The translations under genes were made by a program, and so were the position numbers. Positions 1-8,679 of a DNA stretch of 64,000 bases are shown piece after piece; the stretch's first letter is position 1, and each line of letters begins with the position of its first letter. Source of the DNA: an uncultured Bacteroidales bacterium (lineage in GTDB: Bacteria; Bacteroidota; Bacteroidia; Bacteroidales; UBA932); assembly GCA_934700615.1 (NCBI GenBank), contig CAKUXR010000001.1, forward strand, positions 1-64,000. The letters are read 5' to 3'. The notes under the pieces are model-generated. The model had not been told where the DNA came from. It saw only the letters and a list, made by a program, of their open reading frames with translations, and searched no databases.

Positions 1-72
1 ATCATAAGAAAAATGTTTTCCGCGAAGGTAACCCTGAAGTTTCAGGACTCAATGACGGGCGTCACCGGAGGC

Positions 73-287
73 TTACAAATCAGCATACTTACATTTATTG
101 AAAACCATACCACTCAGGAAGAAAAATAAAGGTATATGCCATGCATATACGAACGCCTTACTCCATCCTGTAAGACGGATATGGCCCCAAATGATTGCCA
201 ACATTCCAAAAGCCTTGGCTAAGTCATTGTAATCTAATCTTTTACCCCCCTCGGATTCATCAGTCTTGTACTATCCATAATATTCAT
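73..287 (-). pseudogene. Acyltransferase-3 family N-terminal remnant, frameshifted and truncated
   Basis: Minus-strand reading gives RLDYNDLAKAFGMLAIIWG followed shortly by YAWHIPLFFFLSGMVF, the hallmark first helices of the acyltransferase-3 (OafA/NodX) membrane O-acetyltransferases, which add acetyl groups to surface glycans. The family is normally 330-380 residues; here homology stops after about 60 residues at a TAA (73-75). The start ATG at 287 lies just behind the stop of the ATP-grasp gene, with an AAAGGA ribosome site overlapping that stop, but it reads into TAG after 17 codons. A run of six G on the coding strand (C6 at 245-250) lies at the break, and one extra G would join the start to the acyltransferase frame. 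What is seen is a dead or switched-off gene. Phase variation is only a possibility, because the ORF also ends early. Confidence 0.6.
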
Positions 288-292
288 ATGTT

Positions 293-1501
293 TTATCCTT
301 TCAGTTTAGCTTTTCTAAAATTTGGATCCAAATACTTCATAATTCCCTGAAGACACCCGGCTATCATAGGCAATGGATCATTCCATGCTCCATCATGATA
401 ACTTACATCTTTCCCAAAGAACTTAAACCATGATGGTTTAAACTTGAATCTCTCAGGTGAAAACAAAAACCACATCACATCCAATCCAAACCATCGAACC
501 TGCTGACCAGATTTATATTTAGTCATATTAAACAGTTCTGCGCCATTGCCAAGATATTCATCTACAAATATTTTCGCAAAATTTACACCTGCAGCAAAAC
601 TAGCCTGGAGACTTGATGGGACGCGAGGGTTAATCTCAATAATTTTAAGTTCATGAGTCCGTTTATCTTCCAATATGTCAAAGTCAGCAAAGCCATGCCA
701 ATTTAATTTGTCCAAACAGCGTTCACACTGTTCTACGAGAAATGGATGTTCCACCGTCTCACTATAGCAACTTGTACCACCTTTAAGTGGAAAGAACCTG
801 CGGATTTTAATCACAGTTGAGGCAACTGTCTTTCCATCATACCTACGAAACAACATTACATTATAATAATAATCAGGCTGTTCCACATACTGCTGTAGCG
901 CACAAGCGCCAAAACTATTAGCAATAACCGGATAATTGTCTTCCAGTTCCTCCAAGTTTCCAACTTTAATAATCCCCTTAGCTCCTGCCGACAAGTTAGG
1001 CTTAATCATAGCTGGAAATCCCACATACTCTGCCACATATTTTAAATTATTCCTAAACTCTGAACTTTCTGTCCCCAACTTTATTGAAGGTAAAGCCCTA
1101 GTACGCGGATGCACGATGTCGAACTTTTCACATACTTCCATAAGTTTCTGCTTATCATTAGCCAATTCAAATGTAGAATACGTCTCCACAGCACATATTA
1201 TTTTATATTGCTGTTCCACTTTTACCTTTTCGCGACTTAAAAAATAAGCAGATTCATCCCCCATTGGAATAATTAGATCATACCTGTGCTGCTTCAGATG
1301 CTCATAGAAATAAGTTTTGAAAGACTCAGCCTCTAGGTGTACATTAGGTGATTTGTACTTATGATGTAGATATTTAGTAGCATATCCGCTACTAACCTTT
1401 TGCGCACAAAGAGCTGTTAACTCATGACCAAGTTTATTCAACTCACGAGCCATGCAAACTACTTGTACACCCTCACCATCCAATAATAATATTTTACTCA
1501 T
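293..1501 (-). CDS. ATP-grasp ligase (carbamoyl-phosphate-synthase-like), polysaccharide locus
   Basis: 402 residues. The N-terminal part (MSKILLLDGEGVQVVCMARE) is a Rossmann-like preATP-grasp fold; the ATP-binding core includes GFPAMIKPNLSAGAKGI (about 160-176) and the metal/ATP motif EINPRVPSS (about 285). ATP-grasp enzymes join a carboxylate to an amine or thiol through an acyl-phosphate. In surface-glycan loci, relatives of this type are thought to attach amino acids or to build amide decorations; that substrate is inference. It is cytoplasmic, with no signal peptide or membrane helix. It is the last intact gene of the locus in this window and lies 3 bp after the upstream glycosyltransferase, so it is co-transcribed. 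Base composition is AT-rich like the rest of the cluster's distal part. Confidence 0.8.
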   Translation of the reverse strand: MSKILLLDGEGVQVVCMARELNKLGHELTALCAQKVSSGYATKYLHHKYKSPNVHLEAESFKTYFYEHLKQHRYDLIIPMGDESAYFLSREKVKVEQQYKIICAVETYSTFELANDKQKLMEVCEKFDIVHPRTRALPSIKLGTESSEFRNNLKYVAEYVGFPAMIKPNLSAGAKGIIKVGNLEELEDNYPVIANSFGACALQQYVEQPDYYYNVMLFRRYDGKTVASTVIKIRRFFPLKGGTSCYSETVEHPFLVEQCERCLDKLNWHGFADFDILEDKRTHELKIIEINPRVPSSLQASFAAGVNFAKIFVDEYLGNGAELFNMTKYKSGQQVRWFGLDVMWFLFSPERFKFKPSWFKFFGKDVSYHDGAWNDPLPMIAGCLQGIMKYLDPNFRKAKLKG

Positions 1502-1504
1502 AGT

Positions 1505-2713
1505 TTATTCGAACATTATCTTTTCAAGATTAGTAATGCATTCTTCTTTCATAAAATGTTGCTCATAATACATACGCCCGTTCTCTCCCTTTTTGGCAAA
1601 AGCTTCCCTATTTTTCAATACCGTATTCTTTATATAGGCTGCAAGTTTCTTATATTCACCTGCAGGAACAGCATAACCACAATTAGCCTCATTGATTAGA
1701 TCTGACGCCCCTTTTCCAATCATAGCCAACACAGGTTTTCCTCCAGCCATGTATCCTTGAAGTCGTGCTGGCACAGTTGCATCTAAGTGCGGTAATGTAG
1801 TTGCTTTTAAAGTAAGCAACATTGCGTCTGCTTTAGCATAAAATGCAGGCATTTTACTAAAGGGTTGCTTGCCCATGAAGTATACATTATTTAGTTTTTT
1901 ACGCTTACACTCATCTTCCATTTGTTTTTGCAAGTTACCTCCTCCCACAAAGATGAATTTTGCTTCGGGTGTATCTTTCATTTCACACAATAGAGCTACA
2001 AGCCTATCTATACCCAAACCATCAGCTATATTACCAGCCATCATAATTATATACCCTTTTGGTAATTCCGGAATTTCTTCCATTGTCATTGCTTTAAGAT
2101 CATCACTCCAATTGGGAAAATATACTATTTTTTCAGAATAGTCGGCATCTCTGTCTATCAAGTTTGCCATTCCCTTCGAGCTAATGAGCAACTTGTTCGA
2201 AGCACGATACATCCAGTCCACAAGTTTTTTTATTTCAGGTTCAATTATTTTACCTTTATTACCCAATGTGGAAGTAACTGAATCAGGCCAGATATCCAAT
2301 ACCCATGTATATAAAGGTGTGTTTTTTATCTTGCTTAAAAGGACAGCAGGTACACAACTCGTAGCAGGTGACAACTGCTGAAAAAAGATAGCATCATATC
2401 GTTTTTTGAAGCAGAAGAAAAATAAAACCCAAAAAACAGAAGAAACTACAAAACTAACATAATTGATAACTAAATATGTGAACCCCGTCTTACGAGGGGT
2501 TTGAAAAATTCTAAATACCTTTACTCCACCTATAGTTTCTATTCTCTTTCTGAAGATACCATAACCTTTAGGATATTTTCCTTCTGGATAATTTGGTATT
2601 CCAGTAAGAACCTCAACGTTATACCCTCTTTTTGAAAGTTCAAAAGCAATATCATTACCCTTGAAGTTTTCTGGATAAAAATATTGGGTTGCTAACAAAA
2701 CTCTTTTTGCCAT
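1505..2713 (-). CDS. Glycosyltransferase family 4 (WbuB/WcaI-like)
   Basis: 402 residues, GT-B fold. The N-terminus MAKRVLLATQYFYPENFKG with GIPNYPEGKYPKGYG is typical of WbuB-like GT4 enzymes, which add FucNAc or similar sugars from a nucleotide donor to a lipid-linked glycan at the inner membrane. A hydrophobic stretch at about 95-120 (YLVINYVSFVVSSVFWVLFFF) suggests membrane attachment, as in WbuB. The C-terminal donor-site region contains ARLQGYMAGGKPVLAMIG. WbuB of E. coli uses UDP-L-FucNAc, and the UDP-L-FucNAc pathway (fnlABC) lies upstream in the same operon, so FucNAc transfer is a reasonable inference. The gene is separated by 1 bp from the next glycosyltransferase. Confidence 0.88.
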   Translation of the reverse strand: MAKRVLLATQYFYPENFKGNDIAFELSKRGYNVEVLTGIPNYPEGKYPKGYGIFRKRIETIGGVKVFRIFQTPRKTGFTYLVINYVSFVVSSVFWVLFFFCFKKRYDAIFFQQLSPATSCVPAVLLSKIKNTPLYTWVLDIWPDSVTSTLGNKGKIIEPEIKKLVDWMYRASNKLLISSKGMANLIDRDADYSEKIVYFPNWSDDLKAMTMEEIPELPKGYIIMMAGNIADGLGIDRLVALLCEMKDTPEAKFIFVGGGNLQKQMEDECKRKKLNNVYFMGKQPFSKMPAFYAKADAMLLTLKATTLPHLDATVPARLQGYMAGGKPVLAMIGKGASDLINEANCGYAVPAGEYKKLAAYIKNTVLKNREAFAKKGENGRMYYEQHFMKEECITNLEKIMFE

Positions 2714-2714
2714 A

Positions 2715-3908
2715 TCATTGCACTATAAGGTCAGAATAAAGATTCACGTATCTTTCAAAGCACTTGTCCTTCTCGAAAAAAATCTCTACCCGTTTTCGAC
2801 AATCTTCTACTAAAAACGGGAAGTCTTTCATCCTACGTAACGCCGCAATTATACCCTTTATATCACCTTGTTCAACCACCATACCTGACTTTTCATCAAT
2901 AGCTTCTGGCGAGCCACCCGTGCGATAGGTTATAATTGGCGTTCCACAAGCCAAGGCTTCTAAATTAACTGTAGGAAATGTATCTGCATAGGTGGGATTT
3001 ATAAGCACATCTGACTCTGAGTATAAATCCACAAGTTCTTGAATATTCTGAGTACGTTGTATACCTATTATGCCTCGCGGTAAATTTTTAAATTGTTTTT
3101 CGGATAGTCCCACAATGGTAATTTGGTAATCACTGGATAAAATCTCACTTAATTTATATATATCATCTATACCTTTCTCTTTGTTCCAAACATTCGAAAC
3201 TGCAAGAATTCGGAATTTTCCGTCTTCAAATGATTTCTTAGGTACAGTCGGGCGGAACACTTTTAAATCAACTCCATTGTGAATAATTGTCAATGGTTTA
3301 TCCTTAAGGAACGAATCCTTTACAAAATTTCCAAGCCATTCAGAACACGCGACAATTGAAAGATTCTTGCATCCTCCAAACAATTGTTTCTTCAACTCAA
3401 AATTTTTAGTCGATCTATCCACTAAAGTCTTGGGATATTCATGCTGTAAAGGACAATCATAGCACAAGGTCTTCCAACGGTCACAATTCTTAGTCACAAA
3501 ATGAAAACAGTGTCCAGTAAATGGCCAACAATCGTGAAATGTCCACATTACTTTTATATCTGTATGATTGAGATACTCAAATAGCAACTTGTAGTTTAAC
3601 CAATGATCATGTATATTATGCAAATGAATTACATCCGGCTTTATTTCTTTGATTCGAGAAATCAATTTCTTTGTATCGCGCGATGAGAGCAACCCCTCTT
3701 TGTCAAATAAGTAATTCCCAAGATAATGGGAGAATATTCCATATTTTCCACTCACTCGGATTAGATTAGACATAGACGGATGGTAATTCCAACGGTAGGC
3801 TATATAACTACTCCAACCATTCTTGATTGCACACTGTCCTATTTGTTCTGCTATTTTACCCGTACTACCCCAATTGGCAGTAACATTTATTTGTAATAAT
3901 ATAGGCAT
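2715..3908 (-). CDS. Glycosyltransferase family 4
   Basis: 397 residues. The N-terminal acceptor domain starts LLQINVTANWGSTGKIAEQIG, and the middle holds FHDCWPFTGHCFHF with a Cys cluster (CDRWKTLCYDCP, about 145-156), characteristic of a GT4 subgroup of polysaccharide enzymes. The donor half has IHNGVDLKVFRP and the E-x7-E style block NLEALACGTPIITYRTGGSPE (about 318-338), which binds the nucleotide sugar. It probably adds one residue of the repeat unit on the cytoplasmic side; donor and linkage cannot be told. It lies 9 bp after the toroid protein at 3918. Confidence 0.88.
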   Translation of the reverse strand: MPILLQINVTANWGSTGKIAEQIGQCAIKNGWSSYIAYRWNYHPSMSNLIRVSGKYGIFSHYLGNYLFDKEGLLSSRDTKKLISRIKEIKPDVIHLHNIHDHWLNYKLLFEYLNHTDIKVMWTFHDCWPFTGHCFHFVTKNCDRWKTLCYDCPLQHEYPKTLVDRSTKNFELKKQLFGGCKNLSIVACSEWLGNFVKDSFLKDKPLTIIHNGVDLKVFRPTVPKKSFEDGKFRILAVSNVWNKEKGIDDIYKLSEILSSDYQITIVGLSEKQFKNLPRGIIGIQRTQNIQELVDLYSESDVLINPTYADTFPTVNLEALACGTPIITYRTGGSPEAIDEKSGMVVEQGDIKGIIAALRRMKDFPFLVEDCRKRVEIFFEKDKCFERYVNLYSDLIVQ

Positions 3909-3917
3909 AAATCTTTT

Positions 3918-5432
3918 TTATTGTATTACCATAATTATCTGCTTACACTTCAAGCTTCTGCTCTGATGTAAATACATCCAATTATACTGATTTTTAATGG
4001 CACTATTGCAGAATACTGGAATTATATTACCATCGGCAAAAAGTTGAAACTTGCAATTCTCAGAGGTTGTCGGTAAATTGAAAACAAGTTCAGAGTAACC
4101 TTTATAGTTCCAAATTATTTTTACTATCCCATCATTCTCACAAACCGATATGGGACAGAAAATGGACTTAAATAAGCAGGAATCTTTATTTTCCAAATTT
4201 GGCATCAATTTATGTATATAGCGATTCTTACTCCAATCTTTGTTGCGTTTCAACTCCAACAAACCGCAATAATTCTTCATAACCACATCTTCATAAATGT
4301 ACTTATTTCCGAATGCTCCTTGCCAAGGAGCAAACGTACCCTTACATATCATTCCTTGTTCCTTAGTCCATATTGCAGCTATTGCAGGTCCTTTCTCTGC
4401 CAAATATTCAGAGCGACCTTCAAACCAACTAACAAAAAACTTCTCAGAACGATAAATATGTAATCCTGTTTCTGTTGTAGTTGGAAACAATGGCGTTATT
4501 TTCGCCTTATCTATATCAAAATATGCCATAACAAGCCAAAGAAGACAATGAGCCGTATATACGGAAGCATAATGATAATCCCACCATAAGTATTTTTCCT
4601 TACCATCCCACTCATTGAGCATAATGTTATTGTGATCAAGCATCTTTTTCAAACGTGGTTCAAGAAAATTTAAAGCCGTTGAAAGAGCTTTGGTATTACC
4701 ACTTGAAGTAAGTAAATAAATCCATAATCCCCACGCAAAAATCTGATTGGTTCCTCTTCCCTGATAGTTAATATCTCCGTCTGGAGCAACTGCATTCAAT
4801 AAGAATCCGAGTTCTTTACTCAAATCTATTTGTTCTTCATGTACTCGTAGATACTGCAATATAGCAACTGTCGCCAAGTCGTATTGAAAATTGAAACTCA
4901 TTCCATGAGGCAAACGGTCCTCAATCCCTCCATCTGCATTAGTGGCTTTAGATATAATATCTTTACACTTATTGATGATATTCTGATAATTATTATCACC
5001 TGTCCATTCTATGCGTTTTTTATTAACAACCCAACGCATAGGAAGCCAATTTATCGTAGAATGGTTACTATCTGTTGTTTCGCAAATCTTTTTTCGAATT
5101 TGTTGCGCTGTTTCATCGTCAACTAATGGCTCAGCCACAGAAATGGCAAAATTATTAAAATCAGAGTGAAATGCTGATAATTTCTTGCTATCATCCCAAC
5201 GTGCTAATATACTATGTAAGAGTGATAAACCTTGCTTATAAAGTGATTCATTAGAAGTTTTTTTCCCAAAAATAATTAAAGCAGCAGCAGCATGTGTTGC
5301 CCCATAATGTGCAGATATTTCTACATTATCATTAGGATCAATAAAACGTTCTAATCCATCTATTCCTTTTTTTATCCACGATGTGCAAACTGGTATAATC
5401 AATTCTATAAGTTGCTTTATTTGTTCTGTCAT
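3918..5432 (-). CDS. Predicted alpha/alpha-toroid protein of unknown function (heparinase/prenyl-hydrolase-like fold)
   Basis: 504 residues, not assigned with certainty. The first about 340 residues are helical with repeated aromatic and Gly patches (GGIEDRLPHGMSFNFQYD, GTNQIFAWGLWIYLL, YHYASVYTAHCLLWLVMAYF), the look of an (alpha/alpha)6 toroid as in heparinase II/III or alginate-lyase proteins. The last about 130 residues are beta-rich, like the sandwich domain of those lyases. There is no signal peptide, so it would work in the cytoplasm, which is odd for a lyase. The gene sits between a glycosyltransferase and a Gfo/Idh/MocA oxidoreductase, so a role in modifying or proofreading the repeat unit or a sugar precursor is possible. 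The start at 5432 (MTEQIKQ) is the only good one, 7 bp after the oxidoreductase gene. Confidence 0.55.
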   Translation of the reverse strand: MTEQIKQLIELIIPVCTSWIKKGIDGLERFIDPNDNVEISAHYGATHAAAALIIFGKKTSNESLYKQGLSLLHSILARWDDSKKLSAFHSDFNNFAISVAEPLVDDETAQQIRKKICETTDSNHSTINWLPMRWVVNKKRIEWTGDNNYQNIINKCKDIISKATNADGGIEDRLPHGMSFNFQYDLATVAILQYLRVHEEQIDLSKELGFLLNAVAPDGDINYQGRGTNQIFAWGLWIYLLTSSGNTKALSTALNFLEPRLKKMLDHNNIMLNEWDGKEKYLWWDYHYASVYTAHCLLWLVMAYFDIDKAKITPLFPTTTETGLHIYRSEKFFVSWFEGRSEYLAEKGPAIAAIWTKEQGMICKGTFAPWQGAFGNKYIYEDVVMKNYCGLLELKRNKDWSKNRYIHKLMPNLENKDSCLFKSIFCPISVCENDGIVKIIWNYKGYSELVFNLPTTSENCKFQLFADGNIIPVFCNSAIKNQYNWMYLHQSRSLKCKQIIMVIQ

Positions 5433-5439
5433 ACTCTAT

Positions 5440-6477
5440 TTATGATTTGCATAAACAATCAATTATTTGCATTGTATTATATGTTCCATTAAGTGTAATA
5501 ATAGGACTTTCCTTCAAACCATTGCGAATACACTTATGAACTTCATTAACCTCATATTCAAAACCTTCGTAAGTATATGAAGTGGAGTATTTTTCTGTTT
5601 GATTACCACTTGCGTTATAAAGTGTAACACAACAGGTTCTATTAAATTGTGAATTCCATTCAATAAAGCCATTATTTCCTATTACAGCAGCCTTACTAAG
5701 TGAGCCAAAGTTTGATGATAAGTTAACAAAGGCTTTTCTCCCCTCCCTTTCTGCTGAAATTTGCCAATCTGAATCTACACCATGAGAAGAAGTTCTACAC
5801 ATTGCATTAATTTTATCTGGTAGACCTCCAATGAAGCATTCCATAAAAGCTATAGCATAGACACCAAAATCATGAAGAACACCACCACCTTCGTCTGCAT
5901 TGTATATAGCATATTTTTCACGTATAAGTTCGCGTTTATATAAATCAGCCTTTATAAGTTCAACCTCTCCTATTCTATCTTCTCGTATCCATTGGCAAGC
6001 TTTTTGGAATGATGGAAGACATTTCATCCACATGCCTTCCATGAAAAAGCAACCATTATTATGTGCAATAGTAACAAGCTCTTTAAATTGCTCTAGAGTA
6101 CTTGTGATTGGTTTCTCACAAAGAACATTCAATCCTGCCTCTAGACATAGCTTCACATGCTCATAATGATATTTTACGGGAGTGGCTATGTACACAACAT
6201 CCAAATTGAGTCCTTTATCGTTCACCATTTCTTTATAACTACCATACGCTTTACAATTGCCATGGTGTGAGGCAAACTTTCGGGCTTTATCCAATGAACG
6301 TGAGGCAACAGCAAAAACAACTCCATCTTTGTTACCATCTATGGCACAAGAGAATGTTTCTGCCATATAACCTAAGCCAATAACCCCCCAACGCATGGGA
6401 TCGTCAACTTTTTTTGTTTTACCAAATGGGGTACGCCTCCAAAACTTTTTCGCCTTGTCCGAAATTTTCTGAAACAT
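5440..6477 (-). CDS. Gfo/Idh/MocA family NAD(P)-dependent sugar oxidoreductase
   Basis: 345 residues. The nucleotide-binding motif is WGVIGLGYMAETFS (about 30-43), followed by the family lysine motif CEKPIT (about 119-124), whose Lys contacts substrate and cofactor. The C-terminal alpha/beta domain includes EGGGVLHDFGVYAIAF (about 196), also typical. These enzymes oxidise or reduce a hydroxyl or keto group on sugars, nucleotide sugars or cyclitols. The first about 28 residues are basic and amphipathic (MFQKISDKAKKFWRRTPFGK), an extension seen in some polysaccharide-locus members. It lies 1 bp downstream of a D-2-hydroxyacid dehydrogenase; the two redox enzymes may act on the same unusual component. 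Substrate unknown. Confidence 0.88.
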   Translation of the reverse strand: MFQKISDKAKKFWRRTPFGKTKKVDDPMRWGVIGLGYMAETFSCAIDGNKDGVVFAVASRSLDKARKFASHHGNCKAYGSYKEMVNDKGLNLDVVYIATPVKYHYEHVKLCLEAGLNVLCEKPITSTLEQFKELVTIAHNNGCFFMEGMWMKCLPSFQKACQWIREDRIGEVELIKADLYKRELIREKYAIYNADEGGGVLHDFGVYAIAFMECFIGGLPDKINAMCRTSSHGVDSDWQISAEREGRKAFVNLSSNFGSLSKAAVIGNNGFIEWNSQFNRTCCVTLYNASGNQTEKYSTSYTYEGFEYEVNEVHKCIRNGLKESPIITLNGTYNTMQIIDCLCKS

Positions 6478-6478
6478 A

Positions 6479-7489
6479 TTAATGTGTACTTTGTTTTGCT
6501 AACATTTCTATACTTGTCTCACACATGTTATTATTTCCTTTAATCACATCGTGATACGCTTGGACCATATATTCTACCATTCTTCCGAATTCCTCTGATA
6601 AACTGCCTGCGATATGGGGAGTTAAAAAGACATTTTTGCGCCAATACAAAGGAGACCAAGGGAGCAATGGTTCGTGGGATGTAACATCTAATAAAGCGCA
6701 CATGTCTTTGCGTTTTTTCAAGAACTTGTTTAGAGATTTTTCGTCAACTTGTGCTCCACGACCAGTATTGATGAATGTCGCTGTTGGTTTCATTATTCCG
6801 AGTAGTCTTTCATTTATAAGACCTTTGGTTTCCGGGATATCAGGCAAATGATTACTAACGACATCACACAAACTAAATAGTTCCTCCATATCAACACCTT
6901 TAACACCAAGGTCGTTTGCTCGCTCCTCTGAAAGATATGGATCATATACATAAACGTCTAAATGGTACGGCTTCAACAATTCTACGACTTTACTTCCTAT
7001 TGCTCCACATCCTATTATGCCTATTTTCGCCCCATAATTTCCATATTTTCGTTCGGCGTACCCTCGTGAGCGATTGAATCCTCTGTGCAAAATAGGCCAT
7101 CTATATGCTCTTTGGGCCTGATAGTATCCTTTTCCTGCCAATATGATTTGTGCAGCTGTATATTCAGCCACAGGAATACCATTGGCTTTTGCTGCAGAAA
7201 ACACTCGTATGCCACTTCTTAAAAGTGGTTCAGCAAAGTATTTTACGGTTCCCGCTGCATAGAAAACACATTTTAGGGAAGGGAATAGGACATGAATTTC
7301 TTCTTCCGTAAAATTTGGCATATACCAAGTTGAGAAAATGTATTCACAATCGCTCAAGTCTGTAGTTTTATTTAAAACTTCTTTTTTTGTGAAACAACAC
7401 AAATTCTCAAAAGCACTGTCGAATATGCGGAGTGAATTACGAAGTTTTTCTCCGTCTTTTATATCCCTTGTAAGAATAATTATTTTCAT
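6479..7489 (-). CDS. D-2-hydroxyacid dehydrogenase family protein
   Basis: 336 residues. The NAD-binding motif GIIGCGAIGSKVVELL (about 155-170), then NTGRGAQVDEKSL (about 250) carrying the catalytic Arg region, a Glu in HEPLLPWSP, and the catalytic His in LTPHIAGS (about 292) are those of the 2-hydroxyacid dehydrogenases (SerA, LdhA, GhrA type), which interconvert 2-keto and D-2-hydroxy acids. It lacks the ACT domain of SerA. Inside a polysaccharide cluster it could supply a hydroxy acid such as D-lactate or glycerate for decoration, which would fit the ATP-grasp ligase downstream; that link is inference. It overlaps the GH88-like gene by 4 bp (ATGA type), so the two are translationally coupled. 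Confidence 0.85.
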   Translation of the reverse strand: MKIIILTRDIKDGEKLRNSLRIFDSAFENLCCFTKKEVLNKTTDLSDCEYIFSTWYMPNFTEEEIHVLFPSLKCVFYAAGTVKYFAEPLLRSGIRVFSAAKANGIPVAEYTAAQIILAGKGYYQAQRAYRWPILHRGFNRSRGYAERKYGNYGAKIGIIGCGAIGSKVVELLKPYHLDVYVYDPYLSEERANDLGVKGVDMEELFSLCDVVSNHLPDIPETKGLINERLLGIMKPTATFINTGRGAQVDEKSLNKFLKKRKDMCALLDVTSHEPLLPWSPLYWRKNVFLTPHIAGSLSEEFGRMVEYMVQAYHDVIKGNNNMCETSIEMLAKQSTH

Positions 7490-8679
7490 TTTTTCAACAT
7501 ATCATATAGTTCAATGGCATATGCGGACGAATAGACAAATGCACAAGAAGAATACAGATTCTTCACTATAGCTCCTTCCATACAGAAAGAGAAGATCCCT
7601 CCAACAGCTTCACCTTCTATTGCAGTATGTTCACAACACCACATGAGAGCTCTTTCTGCGCTGTTACGAATCCGTTTATCTTTGGATATTGCATACCATT
7701 CCATCATGTCTTTAGCTATTACGCTAACAGACTTACAGTCTTCTCCCAATAAAGGCTTGGCAAAATTATATGACCAACCTCCATTCTTTAGTTGTAATCG
7801 AATTAAATTATCTACAGTTTCTTCAATGACTTCTTTTATCTGTTCGTCTTTTAGAACTTTGTATGCAGGGATTAATCCCTCCAAAGCCCAAGCCTGACCT
7901 CTACCGAACATTCCACCTTGGTGATTATTATTCTTGTCTATACTAGTACAAAATCCATGTTTTGAAGGAATATAGAAGAGTTCTATATAGCGTTCTACAA
8001 AGCGTTTCAAGAATATTAGATATTTCTCTTCGTTAGTAAATTCAACGAGACGAGCAAACAATCCAGCTGTAAAACCAACGTCAACAATGACACAGTTCTT
8101 GTCCCATTTCTTATCTCGCATATTATACCCGACATATACCATTCCGTCTGGGCGAGCGGTTTCTATAATCCAATCAGCACATCGCCTTGCAATGTTAAGG
8201 TATTTGTCGTCGTACGTTTGCTCATATAGTGTTAGGAATGCATTATTTGCAATATATGCAGAGTCATTCGGTGCAAGCATCGGGATAGCTCCTTTCTTGT
8301 CATAATCATTTCGAACAATCCATCCACCACACTCTTGCTGACAAGCAAGTAACTTATTAACTAAAGCATAAGCATTATTCCGTTTACCTATAAAACATAG
8401 TTCTCTAACTATTGCAGAACTTGTCCAAATCCAACTAGGCAAGCACCATTTTTTATTCTCAGCAATGAAACCAGCATATAACAAGCCGTTATATTCACCT
8501 GAATATTGTACAGACTTTCTTATAAAATTATTCCATATTTCAACTGCATTCATTGATTCCACTCCCATATTAAACGAAAAAGGACATAGAATTTTTCCTG
8601 TTGTCAAAGATAATCTTCCACGTATTCTTTTTGCAGTATAGTGGAGTAAACAATAAAGGCGATATTTTAAATCTTTCAT
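7486..8679 (-). CDS. Glycoside hydrolase family 88/105-like toroid protein (cytoplasmic)
   Basis: 397 residues. GRGQAWALEGLIPAY (about 270-284) is the signature segment of GH88 unsaturated glucuronyl hydrolases, and VIVDVGFTAGLFARL with GGWIVRND and GGWSYN match the (alpha/alpha)6 barrel. GH88/105 enzymes hydrate the double bond of unsaturated uronic acids left by lyases. There is no signal peptide, and the gene is in a biosynthetic rather than a utilisation locus, so its task may be different (editing or trimming). Together with the toroid protein at 3918 it forms an unusual pair for a wzx/wzy cluster. It overlaps both neighbours by 4 bp (7486-7489 and 8676-8679). Confidence 0.68.
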   Translation of the reverse strand: MKDLKYRLYCLLHYTAKRIRGRLSLTTGKILCPFSFNMGVESMNAVEIWNNFIRKSVQYSGEYNGLLYAGFIAENKKWCLPSWIWTSSAIVRELCFIGKRNNAYALVNKLLACQQECGGWIVRNDYDKKGAIPMLAPNDSAYIANNAFLTLYEQTYDDKYLNIARRCADWIIETARPDGMVYVGYNMRDKKWDKNCVIVDVGFTAGLFARLVEFTNEEKYLIFLKRFVERYIELFYIPSKHGFCTSIDKNNNHQGGMFGRGQAWALEGLIPAYKVLKDEQIKEVIEETVDNLIRLQLKNGGWSYNFAKPLLGEDCKSVSVIAKDMMEWYAISKDKRIRNSAERALMWCCEHTAIEGEAVGGIFSFCMEGAIVKNLYSSCAFVYSSAYAIELYDMLKK

